The translations under genes were made by a program, and so were the position numbers. The notes beneath the pieces are model-generated. The model made no database searches. It was not told the DNA's origin and saw only the letters and a list, made by a program, of their open reading frames with translations. DNA of 64,000 nucleotides from Candidatus Woesearchaeota archaeon (GTDB taxonomy: Archaea > Nanobdellota > Nanobdellia > Woesearchaeales > GW2011-AR4), in the NCBI GenBank assembly GCA_016187465.1, contig JACPJQ010000007.1:124001-188000 (forward strand). The letters run 5' to 3'. This document shows, in pieces, positions 15,762 to 22,516 of the stretch. The first letter of the stretch is position 1. Every line of letters starts with the position of its first letter.

Positions 15762-16835
15762 TCATCTAGTCACTTCAAACTTTTTTATAGTATGCAGCAG
15801 TTTCTTTAATCTGTCGTCTTTCTCAAAAGCTTCCCTTACGGGATTTGTCATCTCGTTTATGTAGAAAGCAACTGCATTCTTCAAATCCATTGGGTGGATT
15901 TTACCTTCTTTGTAAAGATTTTCAAGTTCTGCATAATTTTCTATTACAATATCTCCTCCGAATTTTTCATGCCTTTTTATCTCAATTGTGCTGAATTTCT
16001 CGAAGATTAGGTATTTTGAGTACTCAAGTATGGGATTTTCCTCTGTGATTTTTGCAGGGCAGTAAGCTTTTGCAATCTTTCTCCTGATGTCGTCTTCTGA
16101 ATCGTTCATGAATATTGCCTTGTCCGGGTTGGTTTTTGACATTTTTAATTTAAGAATCCTGTCTTCATCCTGCTCTTTTGGAGGCTCTCCCAAGCCCATG
16201 AGCATGTGATGGCTCACAACAACGGGCTTCGAAAAGCCAAGAGAAGGGGCCAGCTCTCTTGCCAGGATGTTCACTTTCCTCTGGTCCATTCCTAATTGGC
16301 AGATATCCGCTTCCAAATGAAAAATGTCAGCTGCCTGCATGCAGGGATAAAGTATTTGGGAAGCCTGCTGAACATCAGATTCTTTCCTTCCCATTATCTG
16401 GCCTGTCCTTATGATTCTTTTTACTGTTGAGTTTCTTGCAACCTGCATGACTTTCTTCCAGTATTCCGGCTCCTTGACATAATCGCTTACCCATATGAAT
16501 TCAACATTTTTCAGGTCCATGCCGCAGTGCTTCCAGACTTCAATGAGGTATTTTCCCACAAGCTGTATTTTCTCCAGATCTCCGCACAGCTTGTTGTTTG
16601 CCCATGCATGCCAGTCTGCAACCAGCATCTTGAATTTTATTCCGGCCTTTGTCATCCTGTTGATGTTTATTGCCCTTAGAATTCCCTGCGCAATGTGTAT
16701 ATCTGTACCGGAAGGCTCGAAGCCGTCATAAGCTGTTGGATGCTCTTTTGTCTTTAATAAGTGCCTTAGCTCTTCCTCTGTTATTATTTCCTCTCCGACT
16801 TGCCTTATCAGCTCAAGCTTTGTTTCAATATCCAT
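15762..16835 (-). CDS. tyrS: Tyrosyl-tRNA synthetase
   Basis: Class I aminoacyl-tRNA synthetase of archaeal/eukaryotic type (357 residues). GFEPSGTDIHIAQG contains the HIGH-equivalent, QAADIFHLEADICQLGMDQRKVN is the tyrosine-binding region, and KMSKTNPDKAIFM is the KMSKS loop. The length and the short C-terminal domain fit archaeal TyrRS rather than the longer bacterial type with an S4 domain. TrpRS is similar, but the D-IC-LGMDQRK block favours Tyr. The ATG at 16835 is preceded by an AT-rich, TATA-containing stretch. Confidence 0.92.
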   Translation of the reverse strand: MDIETKLELIRQVGEEIITEEELRHLLKTKEHPTAYDGFEPSGTDIHIAQGILRAININRMTKAGIKFKMLVADWHAWANNKLCGDLEKIQLVGKYLIEVWKHCGMDLKNVEFIWVSDYVKEPEYWKKVMQVARNSTVKRIIRTGQIMGRKESDVQQASQILYPCMQAADIFHLEADICQLGMDQRKVNILARELAPSLGFSKPVVVSHHMLMGLGEPPKEQDEDRILKLKMSKTNPDKAIFMNDSEDDIRRKIAKAYCPAKITEENPILEYSKYLIFEKFSTIEIKRHEKFGGDIVIENYAELENLYKEGKIHPMDLKNAVAFYINEMTNPVREAFEKDDRLKKLLHTIKKFEVTR

Positions 16836-17042
16836 GATACATTTGTTAATTTTATTGTTTATATTTAAAGTTTTATATTGATTTTTGAATTTTTATTGTT
16901 AATTGTATATACTGAACGTGCCCTATTGGCAAGGGCAAGAAGAACAAGAACATTATATTTAGATTATTAAAAATAAATATGCTTCGCAATTCTAGTACTC
17001 GGCTTTCGCCCTTGTACATTACGCTCAAGCCCCGCCATACAT

Positions 17043-17291
17043 TCACTGAGTCTGGACTTTCCTTAAAACCATTTGGGATACTATTCCAAGAGAAACTCCG
17101 AGTATTTCCAAAGAGAAAAAGATGACTGTGCTGAAGGGCAGATTGCTTACATAAGTGCTGAATCCTGTAGTGCTTGAAATCACATTTCCGGTCGGTATTA
17201 CGCTTGCAGGAGTCCCATCAGGCCCATATATTGGCAGCATAAAGTAAACAAGCAAAGCAACTAACGCTCCTATGTATGCTCCTTCTTTCAT
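17043..17291 (-). CDS. Small two-segment membrane protein, unknown
   Basis: Eighty-two residues: hydrophobic stretch 6-23 (IGALVALLVYFMLPIYG), a Ser/Thr-rich loop (PTGNVISSTTGFSTYVSNL) and a second hydrophobic stretch at about 53-73 (TVIFFSLEILGVSLGIVSQMV), then a basic tail. I do not recognise the family. The stretch 16836-17042 downstream of it contains small hairpins (TGCCCT...AGGGCA near 16920) but no gene. Confidence 0.55.
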   Translation of the reverse strand: MKEGAYIGALVALLVYFMLPIYGPDGTPASVIPTGNVISSTTGFSTYVSNLPFSTVIFFSLEILGVSLGIVSQMVLRKVQTQ

Positions 17292-17348
17292 AAAGTATCT
17301 ATCTAAGTTTTAGAATATAAATGTTGCGGTTTGGAAGAATAAGATTTT

Positions 17349-18035
17349 TTATTCCCAGTTCAAGTTAACTCCTTTATTTTCTAATTCTCTTTCTAACTGA
17401 TCACTTAGATTGTGAAAATCGTCGTTGCTTAATTCTACTAAGATATACTTATTCTTCCTATAGAAATCCTTCTTCTTTTGCTTTAAATTTTGATAATCTT
17501 TTTCTTCTGAACCCCAGTATTCGATGTAAATCCCTTGATCCGGTAAGAAGAAATCAGGATAAAACTCTTCGCCATTTTTGCTAACTCTTTTTTCATATAT
17601 AAATCTTATTTTGTTTTTGAATAAAAAATCAGCAATCATAACTTCTCCACGTGACCTAACGTAATGTCCATCTTGCGTTCTAAAATTTGAAGGATATTTT
17701 TTCCTGTAATCTCTGGTTTTACTTGATTGAAGTTCTATTTGTTTTTGTTTTATAATATTAATATTATCCGTTTTACTTTTCTCTTCACATTGACCACACA
17801 ACTTCCTTTCGTCTTTTTTAAATCTGCCACATTTTATACAAGCTAAAAATGTCCCATTATCAAAATTTTCTCTACAATCCCAACATAAAGGGTATCCACC
17901 GGATTTCTTACCGCACAACTTACACGTAGAGCTACTAATATTTGTATCTAATTGCTCTTGAATCTCCCTCCAACAATCCTTGCATAGATTATAATCTCCA
18001 GAATTTGCAGCACATCTTTTACACAAATTAGCCAT
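17349..18035 (-). CDS. Multi-zinc-ribbon protein with PD-(D/E)XK nuclease-like domain
   Basis: N-terminal third: four short zinc ribbons (CKRC...CKDC, CKLC...CWDC, CIKC...CGQC). C-terminal half: a restriction-like fold with RSRGEVMIADFLFKNKIRFIYEK (helix with catalytic Glu) and FYPDFFLPDQGIYIEYWG, i.e. PD followed by ExW in place of ExK. This last pattern recurs in small nuclease domains attached to helicases and zinc ribbons. Function is unknown; DNA repair or defence is plausible. It is divergent from the Cas4-like gene, and the ATG is preceded by a TATA-like TTATTTATATTTA. Confidence 0.65.
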   Translation of the reverse strand: MANLCKRCAANSGDYNLCKDCWREIQEQLDTNISSSTCKLCGKKSGGYPLCWDCRENFDNGTFLACIKCGRFKKDERKLCGQCEEKSKTDNINIIKQKQIELQSSKTRDYRKKYPSNFRTQDGHYVRSRGEVMIADFLFKNKIRFIYEKRVSKNGEEFYPDFFLPDQGIYIEYWGSEEKDYQNLKQKKKDFYRKNKYILVELSNDDFHNLSDQLERELENKGVNLNWE

Positions 18036-18128
18036 GGATGTTAAAATTAAGTAATGTTATTTATATTTATCTACCACTGGACATCTCCTGACGCAAGCTT
18101 TATAAAAGTGCATTTCTCAGTGTTTGTT

Positions 18129-18980
18129 ATGAAAATCTCTGTTTCGTTGTTATCCTCTTATCTGTATTGCTCCAGAAAGCTGTTTCTTGAGAAAGTGCTT
18201 CTTCTTGAAGAGCCTCCGAAGGAAAGCATAGTGATGGGCTCGATAAGGCATGAAACTTATGACAAAATAAACAAGTCAGAGGAGCAGATAGTAATTTCAA
18301 TAACAAAAAAGGCAACTTTGGAAGGCATACAGGAGATGTACAGGCAGAAATACCTGCAGATACTCAGGAAAGCCATAGCTGACAGCAGGGAAAGGCTGAA
18401 AAATGTCAATTTGAACATGCTTGATGCCTACAGGAAGAGCTTTCCTTTCATAATGGAAGAGTCTGTAATGAGGGCAAATAACATTTTCAGCTTTATAGAA
18501 GCCAATAATGTGTATGGGGAAGAGTTATGGCAGAAATTGACTCCTAAAATACTGTCAGAGTTAAGGATTGACTCTGATGAGCTAAAGCTGAAAGGCATTA
18601 TAGACCAAGTCCATGTTTATGGCAATGAATACGTGCCTTTCGAGCTTAAAACAGGCAGAACCCCAAGCGATGGAGTCTGGCCGTCACACAGGATACAGAT
18701 AGCGGCTTATTCATTGCTTTTGCAGGAGCATTTCAATAAGCAAGTAAAAGAAGGCTTTGTTGTTTATCTCGATACAAAAGATAAAAGGCATATTGCAATA
18801 AACCCATATATGAAAGAGGAGGTAAAGCAGATGGTTGACGAGGTTATTGCGCTGCTTGAAAGCAGGGAACTGCCGGATTTTTGCAATAACGAAAACAAAT
18901 GCAGGAAATGCGGCTTAAAGTCAACTTGCTATGATGAAGAAGAAGTTAATAATTTGCTGAAGATAAGGGTTTCAAGCTGA
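18129..18980 (+). CDS. Cas4/RecB-like nuclease with an iron-sulphur cluster
   Basis: About 283 residues. PD-(D/E)XK nuclease features: GSIRHETYD (His), IIDQVHV (Asp), YVPFELKTG (ExK) and HRIQIAAYSLLL (QxxxY). One Cys near the N-terminus (YLYCSRKLF) and three near the C-terminus (CNNENKCRKCGLKSTC region) fit the 4Fe-4S site of Cas4/AddB-type nucleases. No cas gene or CRISPR array is nearby, so this is a solo Cas4-like protein, probably in DNA repair. The ATG at 18129 is chosen because TTTATAAA at about 18099-18106 would give a nearly leaderless transcript. The ORF extends upstream to 18054. Confidence 0.8.
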   Translation: MKISVSLLSSYLYCSRKLFLEKVLLLEEPPKESIVMGSIRHETYDKINKSEEQIVISITKKATLEGIQEMYRQKYLQILRKAIADSRERLKNVNLNMLDAYRKSFPFIMEESVMRANNIFSFIEANNVYGEELWQKLTPKILSELRIDSDELKLKGIIDQVHVYGNEYVPFELKTGRTPSDGVWPSHRIQIAAYSLLLQEHFNKQVKEGFVVYLDTKDKRHIAINPYMKEEVKQMVDEVIALLESRELPDFCNNENKCRKCGLKSTCYDEEEVNNLLKIRVSS

Positions 18981-18989
18981 ATTTAACGA

Positions 18990-18998
18990 TTGAAATAA
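18990..18998 (+). repeat. Left 9-bp target-site duplication
   Basis: TTGAAATAA immediately before the left inverted repeat, identical in direct orientation to 22143-22151. It lies in the gap between the Cas4-like and PRC-barrel genes. An intact duplication indicates a recent or undisturbed insertion. Confidence 0.85.
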
Positions 18999-19038
18999 GG
19001 TATTGGTAAATCACTGGCTGGTAAGAGTCGGCTGGTAA
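18999..19038 (+). repeat. Left terminal inverted repeat
   Basis: Forty bases beginning GGTATTGGTAAATC. It contains three TGGTAA copies (near 19004, 19021 and 19034) that may be transposase-binding sites. It pairs with 22103-22142. Confidence 0.85.
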
Positions 19039-19051
19039 GAAGTGACTGATT

Positions 19052-19597
19052 TTATTCTTCCTTTACTTCTTCAAACCATGTTTCAAATAAATTATAAAGT
19101 GGTTCAAACATCGCACAGAAAAAAGCGACCATGAGTAAAATATCTTCAGGTTTTTTAACATAAATTTTAGGAATGTTTTCAGTGTATTTGTCCTTGTCTA
19201 ATGTTAGAATAATCATTGTGTAACCAATTTTGGAATATTCTTCTGCCACTTCTTTTACTGCCACAATTTCATCCATTTCAACACTTGGGTCAACTTCAAT
19301 TATTGAAAACAGGGAATTAATCATTCTTATAAATGTAGGACTGCTTACATATTTTTTCTTATCTTTTTTGAGTGCAATTAACACATCTACTGGCAAAAAT
19401 ATATCCATTGGAATTTTATTCTTCTTAACGAATCCTAATAAATCAACAAAGACTTTAGTTGCCTTAGAATCATCATCTGTCCCTTCGAGCCATCCAACAA
19501 TAAAAGATTTATCTATAGCATATTTTACTTTAGACTTATCCTTTGGTAATCCCTCATCTTCCAGATATTTTATGATTTCTTTTAATGAGGGTGGCAA
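19052..19597 (-). CDS. Passenger protein, possible PIN-like toxin
   Basis: 181 residues from a TTG start at 19597, chosen because a strong AGGAGGT (19607-19613) lies ten bases upstream. The segment YAIDKSFIVGWLEGTDDDSKA...IPMDIFLPVDVLIAL resembles the first half of PIN nucleases (early Asp, later acidic residues, ILTLDKDKY near the end), but the usual SLxDA block is not clear. It is paired with a 61-codon gene just upstream (25-base gap) in the layout of antitoxin-toxin modules. The PIN assignment is weak; the pairing and location in the element are solid. The C-terminus is hydrophobic (ILLMVAFFCAMFEPLYNLF). Confidence 0.55.
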   Translation of the reverse strand: MPPSLKEIIKYLEDEGLPKDKSKVKYAIDKSFIVGWLEGTDDDSKATKVFVDLLGFVKKNKIPMDIFLPVDVLIALKKDKKKYVSSPTFIRMINSLFSIIEVDPSVEMDEIVAVKEVAEEYSKIGYTMIILTLDKDKYTENIPKIYVKKPEDILLMVAFFCAMFEPLYNLFETWFEEVKEE

Positions 19598-19622
19598 TGA
19601 ATTTTAACCTCCTAAGAAAATC

Positions 19623-19808
19623 TTAAATGTTTTTTTCGTTTTTCAATTTTGAAATAAGATGCTTTGTGAGAGAATTGTCTGGCAAAGTTTCTTTCGTGAT
19701 TTTCATTTTTGAATGTGGCTCATTCTTTACAATAACCAAATTCTTATCTGGGTCTTCTTCAAAATCGTACAAGTTCGATGTTAGCCATTCTTTTTCTAAT
19801 TTTGCCAT
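19623..19808 (-). CDS. Small passenger protein, possible antitoxin
   Basis: Sixty-one residues, MAKLEKEWLTSNLYDFEEDP..., with an acidic middle and a basic helical end (SLTKHLISKLKNEK). It precedes the 181-residue gene on the same strand by 25 bases and has a TATA-like AATATATATTATAAAA about 20 bases upstream of the ATG. Gene order (small first, larger second) fits a type II antitoxin-toxin pair. I do not recognise the sequence. Confidence 0.5.
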   Translation of the reverse strand: MAKLEKEWLTSNLYDFEEDPDKNLVIVKNEPHSKMKITKETLPDNSLTKHLISKLKNEKNI

Positions 19809-20001
19809 TTTTGGTATTTAATGAATTTTATAATATATATTTTTTGCCTATATGAGTCATATATTTAGCCAAAATCTGATTCAAAAAAAAAGTCATTATC
19901 TTCATCTTTGGCAAAACCCTTTTTGTTGGCGGAAAATATGCTATTAACATACTTTCAAACATTGAATTGGGATACCTATATAAATACCTTTTGTTTTTAT
20001 T

Positions 20002-20069
20002 TGCCTCAAAACTGCCATTTATCTCAAAAGTCCCAATTCTGCCTCAAAAGTGGAAGTTTTGCCTAAAAA
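20002..20069 (+). repeat. Iteron-like direct repeats, period about 20 bp
   Basis: Four imperfect copies of CCTCAAAAGT-like cores at 20004-20011, 20022-20029, 20042-20049 and 20062-20069 (CCTCAAAA, TCTCAAAA, CCTCAAAA, CCTAAAAA), spaced 18, 20 and 20 bases. Two helical turns per step puts them on one face of the DNA. They lie upstream of the winged-helix gene within the 19809-20143 gap, which otherwise holds AT-rich promoter sequence. Confidence 0.6.
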
Positions 20070-20143
20070 GTGATTGTTGAAAGTGGAACAAATACAACAA
20101 AATAGGAAACATTTATATACTTATGTCCACTCTTGTCCCTTCT

Positions 20144-20536
20144 ATGACACAGCGAAACAATCAGGAGAGGATTCTTATTTTCCTTAGTAGAAAATCTCCG
20201 TCGAGAATTGGAGAAATTGTGGATGAAGCTGTCATTAAGCGTATATCCTCACAAGTCTTCTTAAAGCGACTCACAGAATTAGGATTCATTGAAAGAGTAG
20301 GTTATGGTCAATACTCCATCACTGAAAAAGGTAAAGAAGAAGCGAAAAAGATTTTGACTCGCACCGACGGAAAAATCAATCAAGAAGAGAAAACAGAAAT
20401 AAAAGAAGAAGATAATCATTCAGATACCACTCTCAAAAATATAGATGATATTGACCTTATTATCCAATTAAAGAAAAGGTATGGAAATGAAGAACTCATT
20501 AAACGTCTAAAGAAGATGATAAAATTATTAGAATAA
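20144..20536 (+). CDS. Winged-helix DNA-binding protein, passenger of the insertion element
   Basis: About 130 residues. The N-terminal winged helix (MTQRNNQERILIFLSRKSPSRIGEIVDEAVIK...SQVFLKRLTELGFIERVGYGQYSITEKGKEEAKKI) is followed by an acidic linker and a C-terminal helix (DLIIQLKKRYGNEELIKRLKKMIKLL) that could dimerise. TTTATATA at 20112-20119 puts the transcript start near 20141, so the ATG at 20144 (leaderless) is chosen over that at 20123. The iteron-like repeats just upstream are its likely binding sites. It could control the element or act in its replication or transposition; not shown. Confidence 0.7.
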   Translation: MTQRNNQERILIFLSRKSPSRIGEIVDEAVIKRISSQVFLKRLTELGFIERVGYGQYSITEKGKEEAKKILTRTDGKINQEEKTEIKEEDNHSDTTLKNIDDIDLIIQLKKRYGNEELIKRLKKMIKLLE

Positions 20537-20540
20537 TTTT

Positions 20541-20649
20541 CCTCTGAGTCTGAGGAGGGAGGACTCTATGGGGGTTAGCATCCAACCCGAACATGCTTGC
20601 CAAGTGTGAATCGGTGGTAGCCAGATGCTAATCCCTGTGTCCCTTTTTT
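20541..20649 (+). ncRNA. Candidate structured RNA downstream of the winged-helix gene
   Basis: A 12-bp stem with one G-U pair joins 20571-20582 (GGGGTTAGCATC) and 20624-20635 (GATGCTAATCCC), closing a 41-base internal region. Upstream is a small CCTC/GAGG or alternative GAGTC/GACTC hairpin (20541-20566). A T6 run at 20644-20649 could end the transcript. The GC content is clearly higher than the surroundings, a common sign of structured RNA in AT-rich genomes. I match it to no known family (not tRNA, RNase P or SRP by eye). It might be the 3' region of the winged-helix mRNA or an independent RNA of the element. Confidence 0.5.
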
Positions 20650-20650
20650 A

Positions 20651-20694
20651 ATGTGGTAGAAACCACATCGCTTGAATGGTAGTATTTTGACTAC
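20651..20694. repeat. Two adjacent hairpins between the structured RNA and the RHH gene
   Basis: ATGTGGT-AGAA-ACCACAT (20651-20668) is a perfect 7-bp stem with a tetraloop. GTAGT-ATTTTG-ACTAC (20679-20694) follows and contains the GTAGTAT motif also seen at the RHH/transposase promoters. They sit at the 3' end of the minus-strand RHH gene and could act as terminator or operator. Confidence 0.45.
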
Positions 20695-20703
20695 TTTATA
20701 AAA

Positions 20704-20859
20704 TTAACTATTTTTTCCGTTAATCATGTCCTTTTTTATCAAATTTTCCAAGTAATCTGAAATGTCAATTTCGTCGTCAATACACTTTTTCCTTACTCTT
20801 TTCCAGAGGAGTGGTTCAATCTTAATGCTGGTAGTTTTTCTTCGTATTTTTTCATCCAT
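20704..20859 (-). CDS. Ribbon-helix-helix repressor, 51 residues
   Basis: MDEKIRRKTTSIKIEPLLWK... continues through RVRKKCIDDEIDISDYLE to NLIKKDMINGKNS. A short strand (TTSIKI), helix A (PLLWKRVRKKCIDDE) and helix B (DISDYLENLIKKD) match the MetJ/Arc ribbon-helix-helix pattern. The ATG at 20859 has a TATA-like TTTATATACT about 25-30 bases upstream, giving a near-leaderless transcript. It is divergent from the transposase, and repeated GTAGTAT motifs fill the shared promoter region. A repressor of transposase expression is the natural reading. Confidence 0.75.
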   Translation of the reverse strand: MDEKIRRKTTSIKIEPLLWKRVRKKCIDDEIDISDYLENLIKKDMINGKNS

Positions 20860-20870
20860 TATACATAAAG

Positions 20871-20950
20871 TAGTATGGTAGTATATAAATATTTATTTAC
20901 TGAAGTATATACAATTTTAGATAGATTTATATAGTAGTATTACATACTAC
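20871..20950. promoter_or_regulatory. Divergent RHH/transposase promoter region with GTAGTAT operators
   Basis: TAGTATGGTAGTATATAAAT (20871-20890) overlaps the TATA box of the RHH gene. GTAGTAT-TAC-ATACTAC (20934-20950), a 17-base inverted repeat, directly follows the transposase TATA box (TTTATATA, 20926-20933). Both promoters are therefore covered by copies of the same motif. The transposase ATG at 20992 has AGGTGA about eight bases upstream. Confidence 0.6.
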
Positions 20951-20991
20951 TATAATACTTAAGTAGAATAAATAACTAAAGGTGAACAAAA

Positions 20992-22134
20992 ATGCAACAA
21001 GAACAATATGAAACAAGAAAAGCAAGAAGTTTAGATATGTTAAAGTCAGGCGTTGAGCCAATAAAGAATGGCTTTAATGAGTATTTTATACCGAGCCAAG
21101 TAGAAAAGAATGTCAAATACAAAGTTTCAATAAAGAATGGCTGGTATTCCTGCGAATGTCCCGACAACAAAGAGGGAAATTTGTGTAAGCACATTCTATT
21201 TTTGAAAACTTACTTTGCTTTGAAGTTCAAAGTACAGGAATACAAGCACAAAGTAAGCACTTCAACGCCATGCCCTTACTGCAATAGTGCCAATATCAAG
21301 AAAGATGGCTCTCGCAAAACTATAATGGGAAAGAAACAGAAATGGCTCTGCCAAGAGTGCGGAAAAAGATTTGTCAATTCGCCTGTAAGCAAGATAAAAG
21401 GCAATACTGAATGTGTCATAACAGCGATAGACCTTTACATGAAAGGGGTTTCTTATCGTGGAATTGCTGACAGCATGAAACAATTATTCGGCTTGAAAGT
21501 AACCCATGTAACGATAATAAACTGGGTTAATGATTATATGAGCAGAATAAATAAATATGTTGAAAGCAAAAAGCCGAATGTTTCTGACTTATGGAACGCT
21601 GACGAGCAATTCATAAAGGTAAAAGGAAAAGAAGCGTATGTTTGGAATGTGTTGGATAATGAAACGAGATTTTTATTAGCAAGTAATCAAAGCCCAACAC
21701 GAACTTATGAAGATGCAAGAGAAACGTTCCAGATTGCGAAAGCAACAGCACAAAAGAAAGCCAAGACAATAGTTACTGATGGGGCTTTTAGTTATGAAAG
21801 AGCAGTAAGAAAAGAGTTTGCGACTTATGAAAATCCGAAACCCCATTATAGATATGTAAGCTTAAGACAGCATGACAGCAATAACAATGTTATAGAGAGA
21901 TTTCACGAAAGTTTCAGGCAAAGGGATAAAACCATGAGGGGCTTTAAAGGGAATGAGAAGCAGTATGCCGAGAACTTTAAGACGTACTATAATTTCGTGA
22001 GAAAGCACCAAGAACTTAAGACAACCCCAGCAAAAAGGGCTGGAATAAACGAAAGCGATTTGTGGAAGGAACTACTTGAAAAATCAACAAAACAGCCGAT
22101 AATTACCAGTCGGAATTTACCAGCCACAGATTAA
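20992..22134 (+). CDS. DDE transposase, IS6/IS240-like, with SWIM zinc finger
   Basis: 380 residues. An N-terminal SWIM finger (CECPDNKEGNLCKH, about 54-67) is followed by a zinc ribbon (CPYC...CQEC, about 93-125). A helix-turn-helix (SYRGIADSMKQLFGLKVTHVTIINWV, about 150-180) comes next, and the catalytic core has Asp204 (NADEQF), Asp263 (VTDGAF) and Glu302 (NNNVIERFHE). The core matches the IS240-type DDE domain (RDKTMRGFKG). All three acidic residues are intact, so the enzyme looks active. The SWIM finger is an extra DNA- or protein-binding module. The last codons overlap the right inverted repeat. Confidence 0.9.
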   Translation: MQQEQYETRKARSLDMLKSGVEPIKNGFNEYFIPSQVEKNVKYKVSIKNGWYSCECPDNKEGNLCKHILFLKTYFALKFKVQEYKHKVSTSTPCPYCNSANIKKDGSRKTIMGKKQKWLCQECGKRFVNSPVSKIKGNTECVITAIDLYMKGVSYRGIADSMKQLFGLKVTHVTIINWVNDYMSRINKYVESKKPNVSDLWNADEQFIKVKGKEAYVWNVLDNETRFLLASNQSPTRTYEDARETFQIAKATAQKKAKTIVTDGAFSYERAVRKEFATYENPKPHYRYVSLRQHDSNNNVIERFHESFRQRDKTMRGFKGNEKQYAENFKTYYNFVRKHQELKTTPAKRAGINESDLWKELLEKSTKQPIITSRNLPATD

Positions 22135-22142
22135 CCAATACC
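22103..22142 (-). repeat. Right terminal inverted repeat
   Basis: Ends ...GATTAACCAATACC and mirrors 18999-19038. It includes the transposase stop codon and three TTACCA/TTAACCA submotifs. Confidence 0.85.
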
Positions 22143-22151
22143 TTGAAATAA
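22143..22151 (+). repeat. Right 9-bp target-site duplication
   Basis: TTGAAATAA, identical to 18990-18998, directly after the right inverted repeat and before the PRC-barrel gene's promoter. Confidence 0.85.
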
Positions 22152-22209
22152 AAACATTTAAATATAACTTGCTGTATAATCATTGCGTATTAACTGAAGA
22201 GGGATAAAC

Positions 22210-22473
22210 ATGCCAGAAGAGGACAAGAAATTCTCAAAGCAGATGATTGGAAAGACCGTTGTCAGCAAGACCGGCAAAAGGTTTGGAGAGCTGGGCGACA
22301 TCATATTTGAGACAAGATCAGGGGAGCTGATTCACATGGTCCTGCACAACCCGACTTCTTACACTGAAAAGCTGGAGCTTGAAAAAGACAAGGAAGGGCA
22401 TATTCTGATACCTTTCAGCGCAGTAATCGCAATTGGCGACTTTATGGTTGTTGCTGAAGAGGATATTATTTAA
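22210..22473 (+). CDS. PRC-barrel domain protein
   Basis: Eighty-seven residues forming one PRC-barrel: KQMIGKTVVSKTGKRFGELGDIIFETRSGELIHMVLHNPT...GHILIPFSAVIAIGDFMVVAEED. Small PRC-barrel proteins are widespread in archaea. Related proteins associate with CdvB/FtsZ-type division machineries and RNA metabolism (RimM-like domains), so a scaffold role is possible. It carries its own TATA-like TTTAAATATA about 40 bases upstream, just right of the insertion element, so the element may have separated it from a former promoter region. Confidence 0.85.
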   Translation: MPEEDKKFSKQMIGKTVVSKTGKRFGELGDIIFETRSGELIHMVLHNPTSYTEKLELEKDKEGHILIPFSAVIAIGDFMVVAEEDII

Positions 22474-22516
22474 CTAATCAACTTAAAAGAGGTTCATATA
22501 GTTAGTGGTGTGGACT

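Larger units (their letters stand above)
18999..22142 (+). mobile_element. 3.14-kb insertion element with IS6/IS240-like transposase and passenger genes
   Basis: Ends are GGTATTGGT... and ...ACCAATACC, within about 40-bp imperfect terminal inverted repeats (18999-19038 and 22103-22142; about 32 of 40 positions agree by eye). Each end contains repeated TGGTAA submotifs. Perfect 9-bp direct repeats TTGAAATAA flank it. Inside are a toxin-antitoxin-like pair (19052-19808, minus), iteron-like repeats (20002-20069), a winged-helix gene, a candidate structured RNA, a ribbon-helix-helix gene (minus) and the transposase, whose stop codon lies in the right repeat. IS6 elements usually have 8-bp duplications and shorter ends, so this is a divergent relative or separate family. 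Confidence 0.88.

Noticed and set aside
15750..15775. Possible fusion or overlap of the M16 peptidase and TyrRS genes
   Set aside because: The genes are convergent and simply end on adjacent bases.
16836..17042. RNA gene in the gap after TyrRS
   Set aside because: Several short GC stems are present, but no tRNA-like cloverleaf or T-loop could be made from them.
18129..18980. Cas4-like protein as part of a CRISPR-Cas locus
   Set aside because: No repeat-spacer array and no cas1, cas2 or effector genes are visible on either side. Solo Cas4-like nucleases are common in archaea.
20541..20649. RNase P, SRP RNA or tRNA at the structured block
   Set aside because: The long stem is clear, but conserved sequence blocks of those RNAs (for example the tRNA T-loop or the SRP helix 8 motif) are not present.
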